From NCBI RefSeq assembly GCF_026262505.1, contig NC_067206.1, positions 16,512,641 to 16,576,640 on the forward strand: a stretch of 64,000 bases of DNA, given 5' to 3'. This DNA is from Trichomonas vaginalis G3. Its lineage: Eukaryota > Parabasalia > Trichomonadida > Trichomonadidae. The notes beneath the pieces are model-generated. The model had not been told where the DNA came from. It saw only the letters and a program-made list of their open reading frames with translations, and searched no databases. A program made the position numbers and the translations under genes. This document shows, piece after piece, positions 50,640 to 61,460 of the stretch; position 1 is the stretch's first letter, and every line of letters starts with the position of its first letter.

Positions 50640-51050
50640 TAGTATAAATGAAGATTCTACCATAATGGTGTTTATTGGAAGAGATAAGATGGAAACCCAA
50701 TATTTGATCCAAAGTTAAAATTAAAGTTACTGAAAGACAACAACTTGAAAAAGTTGGGCTGAAACCAAAACAGGATGAAGAAAATGAGAAAGAAAAAAAT
50801 TTAAATTATGCAATTTTATTTTTATCATAAATGACCAAATTAATTAAGCCAACTATTTCTAAATTTAATGATACCAATGAAATCATTTCATGGAGTACTT
50901 ATCCCAGGTTCTTCACAATTAGCCGGGGCAAGTGTTGTGACTCAAGGTGGAACATTAGCGAATCCATTCAAATTATTAACTAAAGATGAACTTAAAAAGA
51001 TGATTAAAATAACTGATAACAAATTTTATTTCACATACTACCATAAAAAA
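50640..51050 (+). pseudogene. Small Polinton gene remnants
   Basis: Two ATGs, at 50648 and 50831, each stand behind the lineage's T-rich promoter (TTTTATTTTAGTATAA and TTTATTTTTATCATAA). The following frames are short: one with KLKLLKDNN-like basic residues and one giving IPMKSFHGVLIPGSSQLAGASV. Products are not identifiable. Confidence 0.4.
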
Positions 51051-51092
51051 CAGGTGAAAAAACAGGTGACATCTCACTCTTCACCTAAACAT
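51046..51092. promoter_or_regulatory. Iteron/palindrome block, copy E
   Basis: Two CAGGTGAAAAAA-type iterons, then GGTGACATCTCAC (slightly degenerate palindrome) and TCTTCACCTAAA. Same order as copies C, D and F. Confidence 0.65.
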
Positions 51093-51510
51093 TATTTTTA
51101 CTGAATCAATAAAAATAAATGGTTCATTTACTCACAATATTTTTGTACAAAAGACCCCAACTTTTAACCTTCTTTTCTGCAGCTTCAAATGCTATCTTAG
51201 CGAGTTCATATTCTCTAAAATTCTCTCTTTAAATCTTTTCTTGTTCCCATTGGTCTAGTTCGTATGGAGAATCTCTATAACCAATAATATATCTCACGTT
51301 CATTGTTCTAATTGTTTTTCACACATTTTCCAACTCTTCTTCGAACAAAGGTTAGCATTCTCCACTGTATCTTCGAGTTCTTCTTCATCTAACTTCTCAT
51401 GAACTTTCTTGTCTATGGGAGTCCATAATTTTTCCAAACTGCTATGCAATATTTTGGAGAAGCCCCATTGCTATATAGTTTATAAGTCTTGGGTCTAACA
51501 TACGTTCCTC

Positions 51511-51792
51511 TTACCTGTTTGATTTCATCAGGAATTCCCGCATGAATTTTGTATAAAAAGCAACTGTCGGAATTCCGGCGGTTGCTATATTCTTCACAAA
51601 ATGCCTTATAATACTCTTCCAGGACTTATTTTCCAACAACTTTCTAAAGTCTTTCCTAAACTGCTGACACATCTTTGTTGCATTAATGTAACCATCCTTG
51701 TCTCTACGTAAGACTTCAATACCATTATAAGTGCCTTTTGTGAATGTTTCACCATTAGATTTGTTCGTGAATGTTTTTGCTTCGATTGACAT
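51511..51792 (-). pseudogene. KilA-N protein remnant
   Basis: From the ATG at 51792 the product reads through a clear KilA-N first half: GIEVLRRDKDGYINATKMCQ, followed by FRKDFRKLLENK. The promoter TTTTATTTTGTATGTAAGAACAG matches that of the KilA-N gene in the intact Polinton. The C-terminal region seen there is not recognisable here. Treated as a remnant because it lies in a decayed element and is short. Confidence 0.7.
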
Positions 51793-51859
51793 TTCTGTTC
51801 TTACATACAAAATAAAAAATAAAAAAAATAAAACTAACTTTATTTTTGGTCTTTTGTGA

Positions 51860-51932
51860 AAATTCATGAAAATTCAAGAGGTGAAAAATTAGGTGAAAAA
51901 ACAGGTGATATCTCACCTCTTCACCTAAATTA
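51860..51932. promoter_or_regulatory. Iteron/palindrome block, copy F
   Basis: Three GGTGAAAAA(A/T) iterons, the palindrome GGTGATATCTCACC (51904-51917), then TCTTCACCTAAATTATATTTTTGG. The palindrome's centre differs (ATAT for GATC) but keeps symmetry, which suggests a dimeric protein site. Confidence 0.65.
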
Positions 51933-52037
51933 TATTTTTGGTCAAAGCTTCCACGAGAGAAAAGATTCCTCATTCGCTAAGGATTCCAAAAATGAAAAAA
52001 TCATTGATTTTGGCTGAGAAAAAACAGCAAAACCCTT

Positions 52038-52110
52038 CTTCCACGGGAACAAGAAATAAAGAAGAAATAAAGAAGAAATAAAGTAAATTTTTTATTTATT
52101 CCCGTGGAAG
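52038..52110. repeat. Long hairpin, second copy
   Basis: CTTCCACGGGAA and TTCCCGTGGAAG, 12-bp perfect stem, loop of 49 bases with GAAGAAATAAA repeats. Counterpart of 14595-14657. Confidence 0.7.
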
Positions 52111-52173
52111 ATAGAGCACTTTTATGACACTTTTTATTCACGACAAACAAGACAAATAAAGAAAATAAGAAAA

Positions 52174-52256
52174 TACGGCGCTGTCGCGGTTCGAACCACA
52201 GACCTTGACCCCTCCATAACACCACCTTAGACCACTATGCTACGTAGCCTGTCGAC
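52174..52256 (-). other. tRNA-like sequence, second copy
   Basis: On the minus strand TAGCATAGTGGTCTAAGG (A box) and GGTTCGAACC (B box, 52188-52197) are kept, as is most of the intervening sequence of the copy at 14451. Cloverleaf stems are again poor. Confidence 0.45.
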
Positions 52257-53013
52257 ATAAGATTTTATAAATTGCATATTTGACGTAAATTTATTTCCCA
52301 GTTCTTCAAAAATAATTAATTATTGAATAACCTAAAAACATGAGACTTTGTCTCCGGACTCTTTGAGTCACTTCACGATAAAAAAGTGATAACAAATTTT
52401 TTATTTTATCATAAATGAATACCCCACAAGCTCAAAATTTACCACGAATCATAACAAGGGAGGAAATGATATAAAATGATGCAAGAACATGTTAAAATAA
52501 AAACCACTAAAATTGAGAAAATGTGGTTATGCAGTAATGATGGAAAGGAGATGTTTGTCGAAGAGGAATAAAAATTAAATTTGGATTGAGTTTAAAAAAT
52601 TCATCTTTATTAAATTCATCTCTTCCAATCAATTTATTTATTCTATTAAATTCTTTTATTTTTGCTTCACTCAGTTTAAGGATTGAACGGTAAGTTTCTA
52701 ATTTTTCGATTATTCTTTCCTCTCTTTATCGTTTTCAACCTCACCACATTGCGACTTCTTTTTGTAATAGCATATTTTGATTTAATTCTGTTTAGTTTCT
52801 TTTTATATTCATTGTCTGGACTCTTGACTGCTTTGTTGTCACTCATTTTCTTACGAAAATAAAAAAAATTAAATATTATTTAAATATAATGGAGTATAAA
52901 ATAATCGGAATTTCTATTAATTTATTGTTAACCTCAACTAATGCATTGCCGTTAATATATCTAACAAATTCAGCTATTGTGTCAAATCTTCGTCTTCTTT
53001 TTGTCATTGATTA

Positions 53014-53591
53014 TCAGTTTTTCCATAATCGAGATGAATTAACTTTATTCCCTTGTTTAAAATTCATGAGCCCCGAATTAATTTGTTCACGTTTAACATC
53101 ATTTAACCTTTCCATTTGCTTTCTAATATATTCCCATTCTTTTGAAATATCATTTTTCATTTCCACTGGTTTCATGTTTATAGTTCTATGCCATGTATTA
53201 TTGTAATAATATACTAACTGCTGTATGATGGAGTCATGATTTCCATCCCAGTATATCTGACCATTAACCCCTAACGCATCTCTAAGAGTTCTCATTACCA
53301 CATCAACTATTTTATTATGAAACGTATATGGAGAGGATGAAAAGTAAAAATTAATTTGTGGGAAATAATGAGCCATAGCTGCCTGAAATCCTTTATCACC
53401 ATCACCCCTGATATTATCTACTCTTTCATGATCTAGTAAGTATTGAATAGCTCTTCTTGTTTCCTGTTCTGTTTTCCCTTTCACTGGAATGCAATATAAA
53501 TATCTGGTGTTAATGTTAATGGCAAATAAATAAGTAACGTTTCCTCTTGAATATTCTAAATGATCGATTTCGTATGAATATGGAGTAGGGA
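53014..53591 (-). pseudogene. Polinton integrase remnant (rve core)
   Basis: Residues after the junction read TPYSYEIDHLEYSRG, NIRGDGDKGFQAAM and a helix ending MRTLRDALG, followed by NNTWHRTINMKPVEMKN. This matches the layout of the retroviral-type integrase core seen at 16031-17116. It is a fragment in a decayed element, joined at its upstream side to host coding sequence. Confidence 0.75.
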
Positions 53592-55166
53592 CATTGAAGA
53601 GGAAGGACTCAGCAGGTCGCGGCGAGAATGGAACGAAGCCACCTGGTGCGTAGTCATCCGAGTGGTAAGTCCTTGTGGATGTATGGTATGCAGCCTGAAT
53701 TGTGGAGTCGTCGAACTTCTTGCCCTTGAGGAAGTTTTCTGTCTGGTAAGCGCGCTGGTGGAAGGCAGCCATTGCCAGAGTAGGCGACTTGATGTCTCGA
53801 TAACATCATCAGCCACCAAGAGTGACTTCATGGAAGCAGAAACGATGCGAATATCATCGTCACGGCGGTGAGCTTGCTTGAACTGGCCGACGTACTCGTT
53901 TCTTCATGAGTGAGATTTCCGAAGCGTGTGATGACATCTGATGGATCAAGCTTTGTCTTTCTGTAAAGCTGTGAAAACTTCTCAATTGTGACTCGCTCAT
54001 CGATACCCTTCTTGGCGGTTCTGACGTGGTAAATTTTGCATCTGTAGCAAGAAGGAAGTGGGAAAGATCAGTAACAGGCACCACCGTGGGCAAGGTTGCC
54101 TGTAACTGTGGGCTGTGTTACGATTTGTTTGTAGAAGCGAAGGTAGCGTAGACGCTCATGAAGTGCTTAAGAAGTTGCGCTTCTTCTTCAGCTGGGAGGT
54201 CTTCCTTAAGCTTGTGTCCCAGAACATCATGATGTCTGAAGCATGTGGAGGCGCCAAATGTAAGCTTGTCGTCTTCAAATTAAGGGTGATAAGTTCTGGT
54301 AAGTGAGCAGATGAGATGAAAACAGCCTCTTGTGGTACGTTCTGGCGAACTTCGAATACCAACTTCTGAGGAACCAGCGGGGACGATCTTGGCTGCTGGA
54401 TTTACTCAGCTTTGGAGTTGAACTAACTGTTCAACTGTAGCTGGGGATGAAGAACTTGACGTTGCCGTAGTTGATGAGGACTGGCCTTCATCAATTGGGC
54501 TTCTTGGCGTAGTCTGGGACGAATGGATCCTGAGGTTTGTTTGATCTTTTGTTGCTCTGGTGAAACAAGGATGTCATCGGATGGAAGCAACATCTGAGAA
54601 TTCACGGGAAAGCAATCAGCAATTGAACGATACCTGTGTGCAACGGCAAAGGTTTCCATCAAAATTGTTCTTCGATTTCAGAACCTGTTGGATGTGGGTG
54701 TCGAGGAGCATGGGGCGTAACCCATTCATAAAACAAAACCTTGGTTGTGCAATAGTCCGCATTGTGTTGGCCGTGCGTGTCTTGACAAATAGCAGCTTGA
54801 ACTGGATGTAAACCTTCACGAAGGTTAGCCAAGAGGCTTCAACTGTTTCATTGAGCAGTGGGTGAAGCTGGGCAACTGGTGTAAGGGCAAGAGTTGACTG
54901 GACGATGCTTTACAGTTTCCTGTAATTGGATCATAGTGAGGAAATAACAAACTGTGCAAGCGCCGCAGCCACCTTCACCGCAACTGATTTTTGTACCAAA
55001 AAGCTGACCTTATCGGATCTAAGCCAATCGGCAACGGACATGGTTGGTTGAACTCCGCCTTCTTTGAGAAACAACTTTGCTTGCATTTAACAAAGAAGTC
55101 TATGCTATGCGCATAAGCCACATTCGATTGTCTCTTTGAGTTAAGTTTACCAATGAATTTGAACAT
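53592..55166 (-). pseudogene. Xanthine dehydrogenase-like gene, truncated and frame-disrupted
   Basis: On the minus strand from the ATG at 55166 come, in order and in shifting frames: the plant-type 2Fe-2S motif CGEGGCGACTVC (near 54960), a second cluster domain with CQDTHGQ and GNLCRCT (54640-54790), an FAD-domain-like region (about 53900-54420) and its end NFLKGKKFDD...APGGFVPF (53600-53770). This is the domain order of xanthine dehydrogenase/aldehyde oxidase. At least six frame changes interrupt it, and the molybdopterin domain is replaced by Polinton integrase at 53592. An initiator-like TTTTTCATCAG lies upstream of the ATG. It is either a pseudogene or the frames suffer from sequence error; the truncation is real either way. 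Confidence 0.75.
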
Positions 55167-56134
55167 TATTTGAACTGATGAAAAATTGGAGTTAGTCAAT
55201 TTCAATTTTTTTTGATAGAGCATATTTAATTTAAGATGAAACGTTTCAATAGTTTACGTCGATGGTTCAAATTATATTTCTCCTATAGAATTAAAAATTT
55301 CATTACATACAATTGACAAGTTTTGTAAAGGGAAAAAACGATGATTTTTAGCCATGATTACTCACATTTATGTGTAGATTTATTTTAATCAAATATTTTT
55401 GAATATTGTTTGATGATTTTAGGAATTTAAATTCCGACATTAAAACGTTCAAGCTATATCTTCTAATAACTTGCATAGTTTCAAATTGAATAATCATTCA
55501 AAATTCTTGATTGCAAAATATTATGAACATTTTTTTTTACTAATATATATCAAATATAAATAGATATTGCTTTTTGGTCGATTTTCAAAAATTGAAAGAG
55601 AAATGATTTGAAATGATTTTTGTTAATTATTGAGGTTTGTTTTGGGAATTCTTTATATATTTTATGACATTAAATGATTTTCATTTGTATTGGTAGTTAA
55701 AACTATAAAACGGTTTGTCAGTATTGGTTCGATATTTCAGAATAATGTTTTAAAATGTGAAGTGATGCAAAATTGGTCGTACGCAAGAAACGTATATATT
55801 GCAAATTGATTTTTATATAAAAACACTAATTAATTGGTTGAATTTTTCAAAAGGTTTACTTTGCATAAAAAAATCTTAAGTTGGTTAGAGTAGTTAGACA
55901 GTTTTTTTTATTTGATAGCCCATAATATGGTTTTCTATTGTTGATACAAATGTGGGCTTCGGGGAAAATATATCGAGTGAGTAAAACTATAACCCGTCTC
56001 TTTCAAAAAATTCAAAGAGCGTTTACAACACGAAAATTATCAAAGTTGGTAATTTTGATATGCAAAAGCAAAAATTTCATGTGGCTTAGTAAATTTGACC
56101 AATTACCTTTTCATTTTTAGGCATATGAGTTGAT
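55167..56134. other. AT-rich intergenic stretch
   Basis: No gene or RNA recognised upstream of the xanthine dehydrogenase-like gene, apart from its initiator-like motif. Confidence 0.5.
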
Positions 56135-56349
56135 TAAGGTTGGGTTGAAAAATGGGGGCTTCAAAAAACTCGTACATGCCTCAAAAATTGAGAGGAATGA
56201 CAGATTTTTCAACGATAGGTTGTGTAAAGTGAACGATAGGTTTTGTAAAGTGAACGATAGAATGACATATTTTTGACGATAGGATTGAGAAAGTCTATTG
56301 AAAAGTATTCAATTTTTTGAGGCATGTACGAGTTTTCAACCCGACCTTA
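56135..56349. mobile_element. 215-bp MITE with TA ends and internal tandem repeats
   Basis: TAAGGTTGGGTTGAAAA...CTCGTACATGCCTCAAAAA at the left is answered by its complement at the right (56310-56349), the left arm having a 16-base insertion. Ends are TA. The interior holds two or three copies of AACGATAGGTT(T)TGTAAAGTG. Non-autonomous, mariner-like by its TA ends. Confidence 0.7.
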
Positions 56350-57835
56350 TACGTCAATGAACTTGTACTTTTAAAAAGTTTCATTAAGGTTCATTTGTAT
56401 TAATTGCTTGCATCTGAGACATATTGTCTGTGCAAGCATCTCTAAATGAAGGAAACTATGCAATCATAATTTGATTGCAACGCTTTTGACCAGCACCATG
56501 TAAGTCATATTCCCTGTATCATAGTGCATTTTCTGGGCAAACACCTCTGGATTAAGGAGCTTCGCAATCAAATAGAAAAAAAAACATTGTTTTACAATCT
56601 CCAATATTAACTAAACTAGTTCAAAAAGTTTAATATATGTGATAACTCGATAGTAATGTGATCATTTGCATACTATATATTTCATTTTAGCTTTTGAACC
56701 AAATATTTATCAATTTTTGCTCTTGATTTTTATACAAAAATGCAAACATTTCTCATTTTAAATCAATTATAAATCATCTCTTTATAATTTCAAAAAAAAA
56801 ATAGCTTTCATTTTTCCTATGAATTTTGTATTTTTGTTCAAGATTTTTATTTTTTCAATTTTTTTTTAATCCCTTCAAGAATTTGAGCAGAATAAATGTA
56901 TTAACATAATCCACTAGATTGTATTACTTGGATTTTATATTTTTGAAATCCATACAATATATTTTTGTTTCAATTCTAATTCGTATCTTATAAATATAAC
57001 TATTTCTAATAGAATATTGTGCCAAAATACGTTCTTCATGTTGCATGTTTCAATGATGGGCGACAATACTATGAGGATAATCAAAAATCATCTCAATCGT
57101 TTCTTCAAAGATATGAATAGTGATGTTTTTCACTGTTGTGAATACACATCAAACTACATAAACTCTCACTAAGGTGTGTTGTCCCAAAACATTCATGGTA
57201 TCTAATGACACTAAAAGAATATTTTCTAAAAAGCTATGTAATATTCAAAATTTAAACAGTAAATACATTTTATATCTCAAAGACATATATTTACTGAGCA
57301 GGACATTGAATATAATTTTTAATAATAATAACTTTCATGCAATAGTTGGCACATCAAATATACATCCACAATATAGTAAGTATCCATTGCCAAAATTAAA
57401 AATTATTGGTAAAAATTTAAAAATACTGACTTAATATGAGGTATTTTAAACAGCTCTAAGTGATTATCTATTGAAATCCAGCTTTAATGATTATCAGATA
57501 AGTATTTTAAAGATCAAGATAAATATATGTTATTGTTTGTTTTTCACATTTTGGAGAAAAAACCCAAAGTTAATTCGAAATTAAAATATAACTCATTCTT
57601 TTGACAAAGGACTCTTGCAATCATATAGGCATATTCAAAAAGTAAATTATGTGCCAGAAAATCAGTATGTTACAATCCAAAATTTCAAATCTCAAAAACT
57701 GTTAATTCAAATCTCCTTGAAATGTCGCACGAATATAAGCACATTTATATTTGTCCATACTATCTGCATCTTAACCACATCGAAAAGTCGGGCTGTTCTA
57801 CCATGATTTCTTATGTGTTCAATCAAAATTTAGAA
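56350..57835. other. Stretch with no firmly supported gene
   Basis: Two open frames (57174-57434, 57615-57806) lie on the plus strand directly upstream of the membrane-protein gene and may be its disrupted 5' part (residues such as YVTIQNFKSQKLL would fit an extracellular domain), but neither shows a recognisable motif. Confidence 0.4.
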
Positions 57836-58664
57836 GATTCAGTCAAAAATAATCGGACAAGACGATAAAACGGAATCAATTTCTAGAAATGCTGTTTTCC
57901 TTTTTTCAAGGCTAGCGCATTCAATAGATGGAAACCTAACTGGACCATCCGTTTCGAAATTCAATTTTACAAAGATTACATATAAAAACAGCACAGTTTT
58001 CACTTCTGGAAATATTAATATCGGAAAATGTAATCCAATATCAGAAACTCTTGGACCAAATGGTACTTGCATCTGTAACCAAAATTATTTCCATGATGAG
58101 CCAATGTCAGAACGTGGCTGTTGGATTTGTCATCCACATTGCTCTGCAAACATGATTTGCGATTATCCTGGAGTTTGCAAATGCAAAAAAGGATTTTATT
58201 TCATTGGAATTTTGCAAGGCTGTGCACGTGCTATCCCTTATGTTGAAAGTTATTTCCCTCCATCTGGTCCAATTTCAACAAGTATTAACATTTCGCTTAA
58301 ATCTTTGGCTAAGTTTACATTATCCGATATATCTTGCAAGTTTAACAATACAATTTCGCCCGGAATTGTATTGACCCAGAATCTTGTTCAATGCAAAGTT
58401 CCAAAGTTTAAGATTACTTCTAAGAAAGAATTAGTACAAATATATCTTTCTTACGACAACGCTACATGGTCAAAACAAGATTTTCAATTCCAGATCATAA
58501 GTACACACAAAGAAATTAATCTCACAGCATTCTACATAATTGCAGCTGTAATTATTATTGTTGCTGCATTTATTTCAATGAAATATTTCAATTTTCCAAA
58601 ATTTGGTGGAAACAAGGGATCTGGTGATGACCAGCCATTGTTGCATTCAAATGAAAACTACTAA
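57836..58664 (+). CDS. Type I membrane protein, C-terminal part (EGF/IPT-like, TM, sorting tail)
   Basis: The frame is open from 57836 without an early ATG; the first ATG is at 58104, inside a Cys-rich region. Visible are Cys-rich EGF-like segments (CNPISETLGPNGTCICN; CWICHPHCSANMICDYPGVCKCKKGF), an IPT/TIG-like beta domain (YFPPSGPISTSINISLK...), one transmembrane helix (about AFYIIAAVIIIVAAFI) and a short cytosolic tail with DDQPLL and NENY, which look like acidic-dileucine and tyrosine sorting signals. A surface or endolysosomal receptor-like protein is likely. The N-terminal part is missing or frame-shifted upstream, so the entry is partial. Confidence 0.65.
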
Positions 58665-59153
58665 TATATTATTTTTGTTTTTATTATAATGTTGTCGGTT
58701 ATAACAATAAAAAAAAATTTATTTATAAGATAATTCCTAAAATTTTCTTAAGGATCCTTCTTATATTATAGAAGGAAACCTTTTATATATATGCAGAATT
58801 GGAAAAATGCATGAAAGGTTTACATCGAAAGTAAAATACTTGATTAAGTTTCTTAGGAAACGAGGCCAGTATGCAACTAAACTTTTAGTTGAACAATGTC
58901 CCCTATTTACCTAGAAATGAGGTTATATTAGCATAAACTCTTTCGGAAACTTCTTAAAGGATACCTGAAAAAGGCCTCTGTTACTATTCCTCTATAAACT
59001 ATAATTAATGAGGGGGTTGAGTATACTAAACACCCTCTATTTTTCGAAAAATTTTTTCTTATGTTCAAACTATAAATAATATTTTGTTTAAAGTCCTAAC
59101 TTTTATAAGCATATCAATAAAAATATCAAAACTATTAAAAGAATTAATTAGAA
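58665..59153. other. Intergenic stretch
   Basis: No gene recognised. It lies between two convergent membrane-protein genes. Confidence 0.5.
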
Positions 59154-59687
59154 TTAAATCAATTCCTTTTCGCCGAGGATTGGCTCGTTAAGAGTGGTAG
59201 ATTGATCGTCCTTTCTCTTCTTAACTGAGAGAATAACAACCACGAAAATAATTGCAATGATTATGACTGCTCCAACAGCGATTAATGAGATATACATTGT
59301 CTGGTGCTTTGCCCATCCGCTCTTCTGGTCATCTGGTTTAGGAGTCATTGTAGCATCTGGAGTTTGTGCGTTTGCAGATGGAGAAGGTGTATCTATTATT
59401 TTAGTTGTCGTTGTTGTTGTTGCTGTCTCTGTTGGTGCTGGTGTGTCTGGTTTTGGAGGTTCTTGTGTTGGATTTGGCGTTTTTGGCTGTCTTGTTTTAG
59501 TTGCAGGCCATGTTGGTGATTCTGTTGGCCATTTCTTTTTAGGTGGTGCTGTTTTATCCCAAGATGGTGATGGAGTCCATCTCCATGGAGTTGGCGTATC
59601 ACCCCAATCCTGGGCAGCACCAGCAAATGTTGTTAAAAACAAAGCAATCATTGCTGATACTGAAAACCGTGAAAAAGTGACATCCAT
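59154..59687 (-). CDS. Mucin-like type I surface protein
   Basis: The 177-residue protein has an N-terminal signal peptide (SAMIALFLTTFAGAAQ), then a Pro/Thr/Ser/Lys-rich ectodomain of about 100 residues (WTPSPSW, PTPAPTET, a run of Thr) suited to heavy O-glycosylation. One transmembrane helix follows (ISLIAVGAVIIIAIIFVVVIL), then a basic anchor (KKRKDD) and a tail ending NEPILGEKELI with an acidic-dileucine-like signal. Such short mucin-like proteins are typical of trichomonad surfaces. The frame is intact. The open frame on the opposite strand is its shadow. Confidence 0.8.
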   Translation of the reverse strand: MDVTFSRFSVSAMIALFLTTFAGAAQDWGDTPTPWRWTPSPSWDKTAPPKKKWPTESPTWPATKTRQPKTPNPTQEPPKPDTPAPTETATTTTTTKIIDTPSPSANAQTPDATMTPKPDDQKSGWAKHQTMYISLIAVGAVIIIAIIFVVVILSVKKRKDDQSTTLNEPILGEKELI

Positions 59688-60240
59688 TTTTCAAATATCC
59701 TGTATATTCGAAAATATATATGGAAATTTAGTGTTGTTTTTATTTTTCGAATTTGTAAATCGAAATCTCAAATGTCAAAATGTCAAAAGAAATGTGACAA
59801 GATAAGCTAGGATAATAAAAAATCAGAATAAATTTGAAATATTGAAATAACATGAAACAAAGAATTAATATCACTCATTTACAACATGCTTCAAAATTGA
59901 TCAGATTTGTGGAATAATACTGGCGTGCTGCACCCATAAATGCTCATGCCATTCTAATGATATATCTTTAACTGAGGTTTGTTAGTGATGATTCTGTTTC
60001 AAACAATTGAAAGATCTCAATGATATAAAAGGATTTTTTTATCCATAGAACAAAACGATAAAGATCTCATAGAGATTAAAAGGAAAATAACAGTTATATT
60101 GATATTTTCTAACATTTGAAAAACATAAATAGCGATGCAATGATAGAAGAAACTTCAGTATTGATTCATTCATTATCTGTATCCATAAGATAAATGATAA
60201 TTTGAAAGTCAAAAATAAGTACTAATCGAAGTTGTTCGTA
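59688..60240. other. Intergenic stretch
   Basis: No gene or RNA recognised upstream of the mucin-like gene. Confidence 0.5.
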
Positions 60241-60282
60241 GAGTTCGGCTGCAGAATTATGCGTATCATTGATTTCGCTGAT

Positions 60283-61245
60283 TCATTTCGCTCTTGATTC
60301 ATCAGTTATTGTTCCATCGATTGCGATGATTTTTTCTCCTTCAACAGATTTGAAATTCATTGAAGTCCTTTCGACATTGTAGTAGTTTTCCTGTTGGCTC
60401 AATGAATTCCCCTTCTTGATCACCAGGAACTGGTTTGTTTTCGTCTGTTTCTTGTTTATATTCTTCGGGTCTATCTGGAATTTCTTTGGTTTCTTTTGTT
60501 CCATCTTCATCTATTTGTCCTCCTTCGTCTTCTTCTAAGATCTCATTCTGTACAATTTCAAGTTGTTTCTCGATATCTTCCATTTACTTTTCTTGTATTT
60601 TCTCTTCGTCTTTCGTTTCTTCTCCCTTTTCGTTTGCTTTGTATTCTCCTTTTCCACATCCTTCGATATCTTCTTGTTCATTGTTGTCTTATTCTTCAGC
60701 ATTTTCCTTCGAACAAATCAGGTTCTTATTTGATGTCAGGAGGTCTTTCTTCAACAATTTTCATGTCGGCTTCTTCTCCTTCTGGATTTCATATAAACAT
60801 TCTGTCATCCTCGCTTGGAATTCCATCTTCTCTGGCTCTTCATCCAATTGAGCTGTGTCAGATTCGAATCGCCTTCTTGTTCGCTTTTAAATTTCATCAC
60901 TTGAGTTGTCACCTAAACCAACTCCATCTTGGCCTCCTTTTTGTTGTGGTTTGTCGTTTTTGTTGTTTTCATCTGATTCACCAATCCCATCTAACATTGC
61001 GATCAAAATTTGTTTCGTTATTAAAACAACGAATCTGCAGGGTCCTAAGTGTGCACCAAGCATTTATCAGCAAATTGTTGCTGCGACTGCTTGAATCTAT
61101 CGTAAGACTGTAACAAAGAAATTGATCGGTCAATGAACTGGAGAATTGAGATATGGACGTAATTGTTTTCAAGAATTCTTTGAATTGATTTAAGACTTTG
61201 AAATTGAATGCTTGGCAAATCCATATCCTGCACATCGAAATGCAT
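60283..61245 (-). pseudogene. Acidic protein remnant, midasin-linker-like
   Basis: Minus-strand frames in line give a helical start (MDLPSIQFQSLKSIQRILENN, from 61245), then a Gly/Asp/Glu/Lys-rich run including GGQDGVGLGDNSSDEI and long acidic helices (EEDEGGQIDEDGTKE). The GxGxGD...D-E-I pattern resembles the beginning of midasin's acidic linker, but the AAA and MIDAS domains are not here and low-complexity acidic sequence is easily mis-assigned. The frame changes several times, so it is a remnant or a badly read gene. Confidence 0.35.
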
Positions 61246-61460
61246 TTGCAGAAAAATATTGTGGCAGTTCTTTCAAGTCATATTCAACAATTTTATTTAA
61301 AAAAAAATATCGAAAATTGTCAGAAAGTCAAACAGTTCAATAGAAAAGTGTAAGATATAGTCTACCCTCAATGCAGGAGAATTGATCGATCAAAATATAA
61401 TGGAAAATTAAAAAAAAAGTATTAATTATCGAAATCTTAAGATATATATATAATCATGAT

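Larger units (their letters stand above)
45781..53591. mobile_element. Decayed, rearranged Polinton related to the one at 3.75-25.4 kb
   Basis: Recognisable parts are a fibre gene remnant with KADK repeats and collar end (about 49.1-50.6 kb, plus strand), two iteron/palindrome blocks, a KilA-N remnant, the conserved hairpin plus tRNA-like unit (inverted relative to the whole element), and an integrase remnant at 53014-53591. Gene order differs from the first element, so there have been rearrangements. It is heavily broken (dozens of breaks). No terminal repeats could be defined; the left limit is approximate and the right limit is the junction with a host gene. Confidence 0.75.

Noticed and set aside
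59257-59805. 182-codon frame opposite the mucin-like gene
   Set aside because: It is the antisense of Pro/Thr repeats and gives Val/Gly/Cys-rich low complexity; the minus-strand protein has signal peptide and membrane helix.
60435-61113. Ser/Phe/Leu-rich plus-strand frames of 138 and 205 codons
   Set aside because: Antisense of the acidic Glu/Asp/Lys region on the minus strand, which always yields Ser/Phe/Leu-rich shadows.
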